This document shows, piece by piece, positions 20,144 through 32,729 of a stretch of 64,000 bases of DNA (its first letter is position 1; every line of letters begins with the position of its first letter). The DNA lies in the NCBI GenBank assembly GCA_039519185.1, contig CM076846.1, positions 104,938,442-105,002,441 on the forward strand, written 5' to 3'. The notes beneath the pieces were generated by a model, which did no database searches, had not been told where the DNA came from, and saw only the letters and a list, made by a program, of their open reading frames with translations. Source of the DNA: Astragalus membranaceus. Its lineage: Eukaryota > Streptophyta > Magnoliopsida > Fabales > Fabaceae. The position numbers were made by a program, and so were the translations under genes.

Positions 20144-23100
20144 GATTCGGCCTTGTCGGACGTAGTGACCTTCGGGTCGAGAACATAGGATCGAGTCAGC
20201 TAAGGACTAAGACAATTATATGTCAGACCTTTTTAGTATATTATGTGACGTATTGAGTCAGGATCCACTCAATGTTTCATGTAAAGTACTGAAAATTATG
20301 ACAGATAGTTGCCTTAGCCTCGAATATGTCCGAGACCCTACATCATAGGATTCTCAGCCTTCTCGTTTCATCAGAATGTGCAGCGGTAGCAGAGGGCTAC
20401 ATATTACATTTGGAAACAAGGATGGGCATCCGCGATGGTTCGAGGAAATTGTGGGCGGCTGTTCAGTAAATGAATCGGATGCGGCTAGTGAGTCGCAGTA
20501 TAAGACATCGTAAAACTTATCGAGAGTACGAATTAAGCGGGACCATTGGGCAGTAGCAACGTCAGTGTACTGAAAGCTATCAAATTAGTTAAGACCCGAA
20601 ACCCTGACCTTTGTCTAGTCAGCCTATCAATTATCCAAGTAGTATTTCACCGTAAATCTTACCTTCTAGTGTAAGAAACTCGGCCAGTTTAGGTAGAAGT
20701 TAAGGAAGTCCTTTTCGGATAATCCCCGGCATAAATCTTGATCCTTCTTCTTCCGAGTCACAATCTGACAGATGATAAAGCCAATTGAGTAAAGATACTC
20801 TGTCGTCAGTATTGACTAGTGGAATCATAAGTGCCAATCAGGTTAAGTCCCGATCAGGAATTAAGAATAAAATCCTTCAAGGCAGATCAGTATGTGGAAT
20901 CGGTAGAAGTGACCTTATTTCAACCCGCTGCTGGAAGCATTCCAATCACGGTCTGTGAGAAATTCTCGTTAGTCTTCCGACCCAATTGTTCGTAACTTCT
21001 TCTCCGGAACTCCGATTTTTATGTTCCGAGAGGCGTTGGAAAGCTAACGAAAATATCTACACCGATGAATGGGTTGTGAATCGTATCTACAATTGTATTG
21101 TGATGTATACTTTTGTTTTAAACCTGAACCGTAAACTCTGAGCATTCGTGGAATGTGAACTTCCCTGTTGTACGGGAAATTGGAAAATGGAATTCTAATC
21201 AGTCAGTTTAGACTCTTAGACACCGGTTCAGAATGGTGTTTACTGTAAGTTTTTCCAAGAAACCTACTTCCAGTAATTGCCATTAGTAGTGATGGCCATT
21301 CAACCATTAGAAGTGATTCCGAAACCTTAATCTCTGAGACATCAACTAACTGGTTGGAGAAACGATGAGCTTAAGGTCTCCTACGTGGCGAACAAGATGT
21401 TGTCATGGGAGTAGAACCCGTTCTGAAGCTAGATTGATTAATGTAATGTGATAATTATGTCCGGATAGTCGCGGAAGTTTGGAAAGAAGCTGGGCCTAGG
21501 AAAATTCAAAAAATGATAATTCCAATTTCTACGAATCAATACGAAGACACTTATGGTGTGCTCGTGTGATTCCCAAAATAACTTTTGTTTTCAAAAAAAA
21601 AAAATTCCCTGGTGCCACCGCAATTTCAATTTCGTGACTAATCCGAGAATAATTGCTACGCTGAAGTTAATCGAGAAGCCAAGGATTGCCTAGGATGACT
21701 CTAAATCTTATCTTCGAAAGAAAACCTTATGGCATTCTCGTAAGGTTCCTAATATCGAAATTCGCATCTCCTTAAGATCCGAGTAAACAATATCTATGAA
21801 AGATAGGTATCAAAATTCAAAGGCTAGTTGATCTAGAAAGGCAACTGTGATTGGAGAAGTCATTGACTTAGACAATCCTGAAAGATCCATAACTTGTATA
21901 AGGGCACCGAACTGTAGGTTTGAGTTCTAAGACAACCGAAGATGTGGGTTACTCAAACGTTTGCTCAGAAGTAATGGAAGGCTAGGTGACACGTGAACAT
22001 AATAGCTAGTTGGAGAAGTGTCAAGCCACGTTAGGGCAATCATCTTTCGACATTTCTAGTGGTCAAGCTTCCGCTACTGAAGTGAAACCCCAATCGTTAA
22101 TCTGGATCCCGTTAGGGTTGACAGTAAGTTGTTATGACTTTGATCCATCGGATGGATCGAAGCTAGTTTCACCATTCTAATAATCTATCGGCAAGATGTC
22201 AATAAAGCAAGTATGTACTGAAATCAGAGTTGTCTGAATTAGCCAGTACACGAGGCTTTCTAAGAATCCGATGATTTGGTTACGTGTAGCGCTTTTCCCT
22301 TTTCACCTTCTACACCCGTTCGATGGTAGAGTGATTGAGGATGAACCGTATGTCGGTCGGAGACTAAATGATTGGACAGTGACTGTATGGCACATGATTC
22401 CTTGATAGTGAACTCTATAACCTTTGTGTAGTCTCTTGAGACAATCAAGTCGTGTCCATTTTTCATCATGAAATACGAACCTTTGTTTTAATCTCGAAGT
22501 TTTGTCATGGACCGATTCGAGAAAGGAATTGAAAGGAAATGAATCGAATCGAGTGGAATAGCGGCTTGAGAAGAATTTTTAAAGCAAATACCCGCTTTCT
22601 TTTCGGCTCAATGTCCTTCCCGATCCCTTCCTCGAACGAACCTAATTATTTTTGTTTTAACGGAACCGAACTCAAGCACGATAAAAGTTTGCGAGATTTT
22701 GATCGCACAAATGGTTGACTCCAACAAAATAACCCCTTTATTCTCACTTTCAAACTTGCAAATTTTAAAAATTTGAGAATGAGATTCCGCTTTGTTGAAA
22801 CGTCGTGCATCGAGTAAGGTCATTTATAAGTTGGGGTGAATTATCGTTTTGTATAGTCGTATTTTTTTCAAGCTATCGTTATTGGAAAGCCCCATTGAAA
22901 AGAATTTTTATTCACATGAGACTATTGTACTTTCAAGCTTTGGAAAAGATTTAATGAAAGAATAAATCACCACCACTTTATAGTTTTCTTGAGTCAAGTT
23001 GCAAGAAAAAGTATTTTCTACATTCCGTGGGACTGAGAGTCAAATTGTTTTATAAAAATAATTCTGCTTGCTTCGGTCAAGATTTTAGTAAATTGAGTCA

Positions 23101-23376
23101 AGCGCTTTTGTGGGCGTAACTTAGGAAGGGAAGGAAACTTTTTCCGTCTACCGCGTAGTGTGATTTCCAAGTACTCGTCTCATAAGCGTCGTCTCCTTCC
23201 AATTCAAGCTACGGCTAAACCGAAACCTTTCGAGTTCCTGACTTCGAGAGTGCAGGATGTGTTGATACCATAAATTATAAGTTCGTATTCTCAACAGATT
23301 GTAGGCATTCCATTGTCCATAACAATTAGTGTCAGTTTTCAAGAGGTCGGAATAGTTAATTTCTGAAGAAAGTCTG
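20144..23376 (+). pseudogene. Decayed internal region of the Tekay-like element
   Basis: 3.2 kb with no long ORF and no recognisable gag, protease, RT or RNase H motif. It lies where gag-pol should be but is much shorter than the 5-6 kb expected, so most coding DNA is deleted or unrecognisable. Confidence 0.55.
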
Positions 23377-23682
23377 TATCTTCATGATGTCTTTCACATG
23401 TCTCAGTTGAGAAAATGTATTTCCGATCCACTTCAGCCGTTGAGCGTTGAAACGATCGATCTTCGACCGGATTTATCATTCCAACCTTCTCCTAGTCATC
23501 TCCTAGGGCGTGGCGTGAAGACATTGAGGTCAAGGACTATTCCGATTGTCAAGGTAGTCTGGGAAGGCTTCTCAGCCGAAGAGGCTACTCGGGAATTGGA
23601 AGAGGACATGATGACCCGATATCAATATCTTTCGCTTAAGGTCCGTCTTGTCAATTTTGAGGACAAAATTTTTAAAAGTTGA
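23377..23682 (+). pseudogene. C-terminal end of chromovirus integrase
   Basis: The frame reads YLHDVFHMSQLRKCISDP, then about 60 residues with IPIVKVVWEGFSAEEATREL and a terminal NFEDKIF. This is the usual end of Tekay/Del-type integrase (FHVSQLRKY...VKVLW...ATWELEEDM...NFEDEIF). The catalytic core is gone. The 3' LTR starts 7 bp after the stop, as in these elements. Confidence 0.82.
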
Positions 23683-23688
23683 GGTGAT

Positions 23689-26195
23689 TGTAACATCCCT
23701 AATTTTTAAAGACTCGTACTATGATGCCTAAGACCGAGTAACTATTTGTGGGAATAATTGGTCGTGTCTTGGGGATTAATAGTCGAGGAAAAGTCTAAAG
23801 AAATCCTACTCTACATTTAATTGTGGCTTAGTCATAATTTTATTAAACAATTCAGCTGAAGGGTAAAATCATCATTTCGCCTCACATCGAAGACGTATCA
23901 ATTGAGTGAGCAGTTAGTCTCGACTCGAAAGAGGATTAGTCGAGAAAACCTATGCCGAGCGGAAAGCCATAAGATTATTAGGGTTTTAGCCTCCAAACCA
24001 TGACTTAGATGGGCCAAGGGCAGTTTGGTCATTTCACCACAGCTTAAGCCCTCAGCCCCTCCCACTCTCACTCAGCTGAACCAACCTTAGCCACAACATC
24101 CTAACACTTCCAGCTGAGAAGAAAGAAGGAAGCAAAACAGAAAAATAAAAACTCAAGAGAATAGGGAGAGAGTGGGGAGATATAAGAAGAAGAAGGGGTG
24201 GAGAGATCTTTTAGAATTACGGATGCATGCAAGTGGTAGATAGCCCATCCTTTCCTATTTTCGAATTCCTCTCTAGTGCTACTAATTTCTGAAGCTCCCT
24301 CATCCTCCCTTGCATGTTACCATTTTCGAAGTCTTGAAGCTCCAAGTTTGAAGAAATGGAGTTTGAGAGATAGATGACCTTGCATGTGCAGTAGGAGCTT
24401 GAGGTGAAGCAAACCTGAACCTACATTGTGGAGTGTAAGGTGTTTTGAAGGATATGGAGCTGCTGGTACAGAGGGTGGAAGCTCAATTTCGTAGATGCAA
24501 GTGATGGGGTTGATGATCTAAGTTCATCAGAATATCTGGGTAAAGTCCGTTTTACATACCTTCATTGTTTTCATCGTATCTCACTGTACACTACTCCGAT
24601 GATCGTGATTCTTGTCCCTCTGGAAACTAGACACAAAGCGCTTCATTTTGGGCACAAGAACCGTATGATGTCATGGAGAAATGAGAGAGATATCCTGTTC
24701 ACAAGTTACGGTTTCACAATCAAACACTGTCCTGGACCAGTCACCTTGTTTTGTTAATATCTCTCCATCTACTGGATGCATGCGCGTGAAACTTCTACCA
24801 TCTGAAAGTAGACGAAATCCTCTTCAGAATGGGCACTGATTTGAAGGAGTTTGGTTGCGAATTGACATAGATATGGCAGTTGCAAATTTGCAAACTCTTG
24901 CTGGAAAACAGAAAGAAGAAGCTGGAAATGTGATTCGTCGGATTTGGGATTCGAGTTGTCAAGTCGCGCGAGACGTCAATTCTATCCACCGGAGAGGAGG
25001 TCAGTAGCAAGAAGAGTGTTGGTTGTCGAGTTCAGTTACCGAGGCATTCGGAGCGTGTTCGTGATTACGGGGATTGTTCGAGTGGTTAACGGTCCGATTG
25101 TTCGAGCGAGGACGCGACTTCTCGGGGACTCGTCAAACCGGGTGAGTTCTACTCACGATTAGGGCTAATTATATTGTTCTGAATTTATCCTGTTTTTGAA
25201 TCCTACGATAACAGTTCAGCTTTCAAAAATTTCTAAAACCGAGAAACGTTTATTCGAGTCAAAACCGTTTTCGTTGGAAAACGCTATTTTACGATTTTTA
25301 TGAAAAAATATATATCTATACCCTGGTTATGTGTTGGAATATAATCTGAATATTGTCGACAAACATCTATTTTTAAGTCTCGGGGTTCATGGGAAGTCTC
25401 GGTATAAATTGGAATCGCTTTGGGGAGAAACTGACTTCGAAACAACTGAATTTTGAACCTTCTGGTGTCCATCGCGTCGCGACCCGTGTCTGTCGCGACG
25501 CGACCAAGTCAAAAAGTTTCAAAGATTTTGATTCTGTGTAATTTCGCGTCGCGACGGACCCTGTCCGCGTCGCGACGCAGTGTCAATTTTCAGTAAACCT
25601 AATTGAAATTGTTTTTGCTATAACTTTTGATCCGGTGGTCCGATCGAAGTGTTTTCAGTTGCATTTTGAAGCTTATTAAAAACCCTATTTAAAGGTGTTA
25701 TTTGAATTCTGAAATGCTCTGTTTTGAAAGAGTTTAACTCATGATTTTGAGAAGTCTTGTGAAGACAAATGGTTTTGAAAACCGAAACTTAGTACACGTG
25801 TGGGTACGCCTATTAACTGGATGGACTGAATATACATTCATATATGTTAAATTGAATAATGATTATAACGCCGGATGTCTAACTATTGAATTCATCTAAA
25901 CGGGTTATAGATCGATAAAGATATAGATTATCTAACTCTCGAGAATTGATACGTATTGTCATATGTATCGCGTTGGGTGACGATCCGACAAGTACCATAC
26001 TAGGGAGGGTAGTCATGATCCCTTACCTAGGCCCTGTATATGTTTTGGTGTGGTCAATTCATGGGTTATCGGGATTGTGGGCTTTGCACGGTCGATTTAT
26101 GCTAAGATAAGTTTACGACTCATCGGGATTGTGGGCTTTGCACGGTCGATGTTTCGTTTGGTAAAGCTTGTAATTATATAATAATTGACAAGGCT

Positions 26196-26240
<45 letters not shown>

Positions 26241-26716
26241 GCACTTCATTCACCGGGTATATATAGTAGCACTTCATTCACCGGGATTGTGGGCTTTGCA
26301 CGGCCGGTAATGGGCTGGGTATATATATTGGTATAAATAGTTAATTTATCTATGTAAACGGTTTTATAAATAAACCGAGTGGTAGTGAGGGGGCACGGTA
26401 GGACTCACTGAGACAAGTTGTCTCACCCAATCCATATTTGTTGTTTTTACAGAGAACAGGTTATAAGGACAGCAGGCGGCACAGTTAGTCGTCAGACTCG
26501 AGGAGAAGTTGGAGATGTAGTCTTCCATCGATGTTTTGGATTCTTCTGATGTAGTCTCTGTATTCGGTCTTATGACTCGAACTTGTATAATATTATTTTT
26601 ATAGTTTCCGCTGTTTCTTGTAAAGATGTATATCTGAACAGGAATTTTTATACTCTGATTTGTACCAAATTGTATATTTAGGTATTTCTTTGTCAAAGAA
26701 ATACCGGGGTGTTACA
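23689..26716 (+). repeat. 3' LTR of the Tekay-like element
   Basis: A 3028-bp uninterrupted LTR, TGTAACATCCC...GGGGTGTTACA. It provides the empty-site sequence for the Ogre-like insertion. It carries the same CpG palindromes and TGGGCTTTGC repeats as the 5' copy. The ORFs inside are shared with the other LTR and unlikely to be genes. Confidence 0.93.
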
Positions 26717-26721
26717 GTAAT

Positions 26722-27421
26722 GCTGTGACTTTGGAATGAGAGGTGGAAGGCAAAAGATTTTGTCTCAACCCATGGCGTTTGGTGTTGCCCCACCTATGAC
26801 AAGGACAATGTTGCCCTGACTAGAGTTTGCGAAAAGCTGTGTTTAGGATGGTGGGTTGAGAAATTGCCCCGGTATGGTTTTATGAATGTGAATATGACAA
26901 GGGGATGAGATGAGTGTAGGGCGAATTTCCCCAATTTTGAGCAGAGTGAGGGGTTAATGGTGACAGGATTGCCCCACTTTGGAATGATATTTCTAGTTCG
27001 AGTGAGGTAGGGGAAAGGTGACAGAGTTAGGGTAATGGGTTTGTGAGTTGGTCGTATGGCTATATGGATTGGATGTGGTATATGAATGGGATGGACGCTG
27101 GAAAATTTCCCTAAGTTCGAGAAGCATGAAAGGTGAAGGGACTGCCCCACTTTGGGATCTAGGTGATAGTCCTAGTATAAACTTTTGGTTCTTTTAAGAT
27201 GACTCCCATAGACTATGAAAATTTCACTTGGTGATCACTAAACCTTGTCTTGGTATCAGTGCGACTTGAATAATCTTGGTGCGCAAGCCTTTTTTCTTTT
27301 TCTTTTTTTCTTTTTCTTTTTTTTAGCTTTATTTTTTGTCATATTTTTTTTGAGCAAACATACTGTAAATAAATAAACAAACTCAATTGTCCTAAAATTA
27401 AAACTTTAAGAAAACGAAAGC
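26722..27421 (-). other. Noncoding piece of element A between two insertions
   Basis: Continues element A after the GTAAT duplication. The phrase TGCCCCACTTTGG or TTGCCCC recurs about seven times. A T-rich tract lies at 27290-27350. No gene is seen. It ends with the target duplication AAAGC (27417-27421) of the solo LTR. Confidence 0.6.
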
Positions 27422-30065
27422 TGTAACACCCTTTTTCTACCCGGTAATTATTCAACAAAATCAGAGTTTACAAAAATTTATATTCATAATTCGAAAAAGG
27501 ATGTCACACATTCATCATTAAACAACGCGTCTCATACGACATAGATAACACCTGGTCAAAATACATCACCACGTAGCAGAATATAATATAAGTTTTTAAA
27601 ACATAAAATAACAACGTCCTGAAAGTGGACTCCAAATGACAAAACATAACAACCAAAGTTTAGCGTTTATCCCCCCCTTGAGTGTTACACATCAAAGCAA
27701 AGGACACCGACTCAGAATAGCGAAGGTACCTAAGCCTTCACTCGCAATCACCTGCACGTTACCGCATAGGGGTAACATTCAAACAAAAGGGGTGAGATAT
27801 CTCGAATATAATAGCATAAAATGATAGGAAATATGCTAGAATACGACAACTATGTCTACCACCTCACTACGCACACCAAATCGTAAACACACATCAATTA
27901 TAATTATACATCAATTATAAACACCACATTCAGTCACCAAATGTCATGACGATGCATGAATGCAACCCACACCAACGGGCATATGCATGTGGTACCAAAA
28001 TCACCAAAAGTCTTGCCCGTAAATAGGGGTGTCACCAAACTTGAGAGCTTTCACACCAGGCTCACCAGTTCACCAAAATCGAGCTTTCACACCAGGCTCA
28101 CAAGTTTTAGAAAAATTTGAGCTTTCACACCGAGCTCCAAGACCAAAGGTCTTCACCAAAATAATGCATATGCTGTATGCGACACCATGAATGCACACAG
28201 ACAATCACCAATTTAGTCACAATGTGACACACCAACAACAATCACCAAATACCACCAAAGTTGGGCTTTCACACCTAGCCGTAACGACACCGAAAACACC
28301 AACCACCCGACACAACGGAACACCAAGACTTGGAACCTTCACACCTAGTTCCAAGAATACCAAGGTTTGAGCCTTCACACCTAACATCAAACCGCACCAA
28401 GACACCTAGAGGACAACAATCTTCCAAAACAACACCAAGACACCAAGAAGACAACAATTTTCCGAAAACAATACCAATACACCAAGATGACGACAATTTT
28501 CTAAAACATTTGAGACACGGGGGTTTTTCACAACACCGGAGACAAATGACACTTTTCCCAAAGTATTTGGGACACGACAATTTCCTTTTTTTAAAACATC
28601 ACCATTTAACGACTACACCAATGGTAAACAACTTTTCCAGAAAAATGGGCCACTTTGCCTCAAATTAGAATATTCAGTTAGGCCTCTAAATAATCTTTCC
28701 AAAACATTTTGAATCATCTAAATCGGACTCCCGAGTCGAAAGATATGCCAAAAACAAAACCGGGGAAAAATTGAGCAACATCCTGAAAATGGCGCCCAGG
28801 CACTGGGCGCCTAGCAGGGAACACGCTGGAAACTGGCCAGCAACAGAAACTGGCGCCCAGGCAACACAACAGCGCAACATGGCACGGGATTTGGCGCCCA
28901 GACAGCAGGGAACACAACGCAACACAACCGGAACACGCCTAGACACGGCGCCCAGCAGCAAGGCGTAAAAAACTGCAACACACGCAGGGAACACAACACA
29001 CAAGATGTGGCGCCCAGGCACAGGGCGCCAAGGCGCCCCTGCGCCAAGACACAGAAACACGCACCCCCACACACGGCAACCCTCCCAAACACCCTGGAAC
29101 ACGGCGCCCACACCCAGGGCGCCAAAAACAGCAACACAACATCTTGGCACACGGCGCCCACACCCAGGGCGCCAAGCCAGGAACACACGCACACAGCACA
29201 TTGGCACGCGAGACGCACCCAGACATGGCGCCCAGGCACTGGGCGCCAGAAACAGCAACAGAAACACCAAGGCACATGGCCAGGCACGGCGCCCAGGCAC
29301 AGGGCGCCAAAAACAGCACCTAAGACAATGGCGCCAATGGCGCCCTAGGGTCATTATTTTCGATTTTTCACCAATTCAAATCACCAATTTTTCAACCACC
29401 AATACCAATCACCATGAATTGTCAATCACAACACCAAAATACAATTTGTCAAACACCTAGCATGCAATTCATATCAACAACTATGAACACCAAATTCCTA
29501 GGGTTACAACAATCACCAACGAGCAAGTATTTTCAATCAACATATATACAATTCGACTAACACCAAACTACACATCAAAATCAAGCCCTAGGCATCATAG
29601 GATCTATCCCCACATAAACCCCCTCATAAAATCCCATTATAAGGAACAACCCCACCCTTACCTTATAGTAGGAGAGCACCAATTCTCTTGATCGAGTTAC
29701 CAACAAAACCTCAGCAACACAGCTCCTCTCTGCTCCCTTGGAATTCGCGAATCCTCCTCTTCTTCTCTTCTCCCTTGTGCGCCGAATTTCCCCTTCTCTT
29801 CTCCTCTCTCTATTCTCACTTTTCTTTCTTTTTTTCTTAGACAATTCGCAAATGAGCCAAACCCTCACTACATGCGCATAAGCCTTGGACATGGATCACG
29901 GGCTTTCCTCCAGCTTAAGTCCGATTACTAACACCATCTCCTATTAATCAATTATACACCTCTTAATCCAACGTTAATATAATTACACCAACTAAAATAA
30001 ATAAATAAATAATTGAATACCTAAATATTTAATTAAATAATTTAATTAAATATTTGGGCATTACA
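27422..30065 (-). mobile_element. Solo LTR of a chromovirus-type gypsy element
   Basis: A single 2644-bp LTR-like unit, TGTAACACCC...GGGCATTACA on the plus strand, flanked by exact AAAGC duplications (27417-27421 and 30066-30070). No internal domain or second LTR is present, so it is the product of LTR-LTR recombination. The minus strand reading TGTAATGCCC...GGGTGTTACA fits the usual chromovirus orientation. It holds a GC-rich array at 28791-29345. The ORFs of up to 222 codons across that array overlap in many frames and are by-products of the repeats. Confidence 0.85.
28791..29345. repeat. GGCGCC palindrome array inside the solo LTR
   Basis: At least 15 GGCGCC sites in about 550 bp, many as closely spaced pairs of the form GGCGCCCA...TGGGCGCC or CAGGGCGCC (for example 28791/28806, 29103/29118, 29289/29305). 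These can form short hairpins. The surroundings are AT-rich, so this is a sharp CpG-dense island. Confidence 0.85.
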
Positions 30066-30070
30066 AAAGC

Positions 30071-30478
30071 AATCAGTCATTGATCAGAATGGATTTGTTT
30101 AGGGTTGTAACATGGCCAACGGTTAGGGGTTTATGTAAGAAAGGGTTGGTAATGTGGCCAATGGTTAGAGATTCATGAAAGAAAGGGTTTGTAATGGGGC
30201 CAATGGTTGGGGGTAATGTACCAACGGTTAGGGATTTATGAAAAGAAATGATAATTGGGCTCAAAGAAGTGTTTTGGGGTTTAGACAATGATCTTTTATG
30301 AAAGAAAAGATAAGTAGGCCCAAAGAAGTGTTTGAGGCAAATGGTTTTAAGGTTTTATGAAAGAAAAGGATAATTAGGCCAAAAAGTGTTTGAAGGTTTT
30401 CTTTAGACAAGGATCTCTTATATGCTTCATAGTATGATTTATCAGCTCACAATTTTTACTGCTTTTGTTTGTTTTTTT
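30071..30478 (-). repeat. Degenerate tandem repeats in element A
   Basis: A unit of roughly 40-55 bp with GGCCAA(T/C)GGTTAGGG, TTTATGAAAGAAAGGGTTTG and related forms repeats about six times between 30100 and 30400. No coding potential was seen. Confidence 0.65.
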
Positions 30479-30791
30479 GGCTAAAGTGCTCCCGGGGTCC
30501 CTTATCTTTATTTAAAGTAACGAATTAGTCCTTTATGTTTTTTTTGTCCCAAATAAGTCTTTATCTTTCAAATTTTTAACACATAAATCCTTTTTTGTTA
30601 ACAGTGCTGATTTATGTGTCAAAAAAAGGATTTATGTGTTAAAAATTGGAAACATAAAGGACTGATTTGGGACAGAAAAGGATTTATGTGTCAAAAATTT
30701 AAAACATAAAGGACTGATTTGGGACAAAAAAAAGATAAAGGACCAAATCGTTACTTTAAATAAAGATAAGGGACCCGGGAGCACTTTAGCC
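30479..30791. mobile_element. MITE, GGCTAAAGTGCTC family, copy 1
   Basis: Terminal inverted repeats GGCTAAAGTGCTCCCGGGGT... and the matching complement ending GAGCACTTTAGCC. The body repeats TTTATGTGT(C/T)AAAAA and GGACTGATTTGGGAC in both directions. Same family as 54709-55024. The flanks are T-runs, so the 9-bp duplication cannot be judged here. Confidence 0.8.
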
Positions 30792-32707
30792 TTTTTTTTC
30801 TATTCAGGATTTTTCAATCCTCTTTTATGAATTTCACTTTTTTTTTGTGATTTTTCTTTCTCTTTTTTTTTGAGCTGAGTGAGCTGATAAAAGTGATACA
30901 CCCTTTTTGATATTGAACTGATCATTGTCTAGGGTGGTTGAAAGATTTTTTGATTTTGGGCTCAAAGTGGGTAGCAAAGGGTATTTTTTTATTTTTTTAT
31001 TTTTAGGATATGGAGAGATGGCCAAACTTCATTTCAACTCATGACTGCTTATTTTCTCAGAGACTAACTCAAGGACAAAAAATTATTTATTTTTATATAT
31101 CTGCTCTTTTTCTTTATTTCTTTTTATATGCCCTAATTTTTGCTTAGGCTGCTCTCCTGAGTTTTCAACCTAACAGGCTTTTTTGATTATTTTTTAAAAG
31201 GACTTGCACCAAGGGAATACAATGTTGACAAGATATCTATTGATCACAAATTTGCCCCAGTTTGGAGGATCCAAGTGTTAGTTTATGAAATTTCACCATT
31301 GGAACAAAACCAAAGAGTCAACTAAGAACTTGTGTGGAGAATATGCACTTTATGGAGTGGTCGGGGTGAAACTGGAAATGAACAATGGATGATGATAGGA
31401 TGGAAAGGTGTGGACACTAACTGACTCAAATAAGAGCAAATGCACATCGCATACAAGTTCACTATACGAATGCTTCATAGAGAATTAACATAGTTTGAGA
31501 CATGATAGAAGAATTTTTGATAACACATTAGTTAACAAAATGGACTATTTTGATCGTTTATCATGGGATGAATGAGATGCATAGTTTTGCTGACAAAAAT
31601 TGTGGACGAGCTGCAACATTAAAAAAAAATTGAAAATTGAGTGTCTTGAAACACCTTGAGTTTGCAGCTGAGTTCGGCCTTGTAAAGCTAAAATTCTCCA
31701 AAGAAGAATAATCAATTTCGTCTCATCTCTCTTCAATTTTGTGAAAAAGTATGCTCATGTTTTTTTAACACATGATAATGTATATGCATGATGGAAATGC
31801 AAAGGCAAATGCATGAAATGCGTGAATGAATGTGCATGAAATGCAAATGTATGATTTCGTGTTACGCCGGAGAAATTGTAAGTTTCTGTTCGACGCAGAA
31901 CTGAAAGAAACTTACGATTTATTAATGCAAATGTTTGATCCATCTTGTCAGAAAGAAAGTCTTACAATTCCCTCGCGATCATAGAAATGTAGGAAAGATG
32001 AAATGTTAATGTGCAATAATTAATTTTTTTATGCCATGCAAAAAGGAAAGGTAAAAATGCACGAGGTGTGCTAAAATATAATTTGCCAAAATAACAAATG
32101 ATTTTTTGAAATTTTTTCTTTTTAGAAGACCGGAAAAATGTATCAGTGTTTGTTTGAATACAGGGGTATGAGGCTCCTTTGTGTCCTACGAGGGTTCCTT
32201 AGAGAATAGGTCTAGGGCTTGTCTGTTAAGTGAACCTTTCAAAGGGTAACTCTAAAGAGTCCTAAATAAGGTTCCTAGAGCCAACGACCCCAGTTAAGAA
32301 TACTGATCAACAACAATAGGCAAGCTATTAGGAGTGCCAGTATTCTCAAGAGGGACCAAACTCTAGGTGAGACTTTCGTGACCACCCAACATGACGCACA
32401 TCCAGTAGGCCATCACTACGCAGTCTCGTTCTAACTTAGGTTATTCTCCAGTCCGGATACTGGACTATTATCACGTGTGTGCAAAAGTGTGATAGTGGAG
32501 TGTGTGAAGGAGCAAAATATCAAGAATACCCCCAAGCTGCAAAACAAACAAACATATATACAAAAAAGTGGTCTTCTATCCTAGAGTTTTCATATCACAA
32601 AAGAATAATATGCAATAAAAATAAAAGACAAAGAGGGAAGGGTAAAAATAAACAATAAATTAACGACTAATCCTACAACTAATTAGACTAGGTTTGACTC
32701 TCTAAAT
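30792..32707 (-). other. Leader and 3' region of element A, coding part missing
   Basis: Reading right to left, 32.7-31.5 kb matches the leader of the 9028 element (the GTAGGACACAAAGG motif near 32190 and CTCAAGGTGTTTCAAGACAC near 31660). From about 31.25 kb it matches the post-pol region (CTGGGGCAAATTTGTGATCA, then CCCTAGACAATGATCA near 30930). Neither gag nor pol is present between them. Confidence 0.65.
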
Positions 32708-32729
32708 TATCCCCAGTGAAGTTGCCAGC
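32708..32729 (-). other. Primer-binding site of element A
   Basis: The minus strand reads CTGGCAACTTCACTGGGGAT just after the LTR end. It differs at two positions from the site at 10246 and sets the minus-strand orientation. Confidence 0.78.

Larger units (their letters stand above)
7602..26716 (+). mobile_element. Tekay-like chromovirus (Ty3/gypsy) with 3-kb LTRs, internally decayed
   Basis: The 5' LTR lies at 7602-20129, interrupted by the insertion at 9028-18526. The 3' LTR lies at 23689-26716. After removing the insertion, the two LTRs are 3029 and 3028 bp. The 5-bp duplication GTAAT is exact (7597-7601 and 26717-26721). The primer site TGGTATCAGAGC (initiator-Met tRNA type) is at 20132-20143. 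The 3.56-kb internal region keeps only a readable end of integrase with a chromodomain-like tail (23377-23682). Long LTRs and that tail suggest the Tekay/Del lineage. Its insertion splits the Ogre-like element A. Confidence 0.9.

Noticed and set aside
28686..29460. Long overlapping ORFs on both strands (up to 222 codons)
   Set aside because: They coincide exactly with the GGCGCC repeat island in the solo LTR, are open in several frames at once and have repeat-driven, Cys/Trp- or Arg-rich composition.
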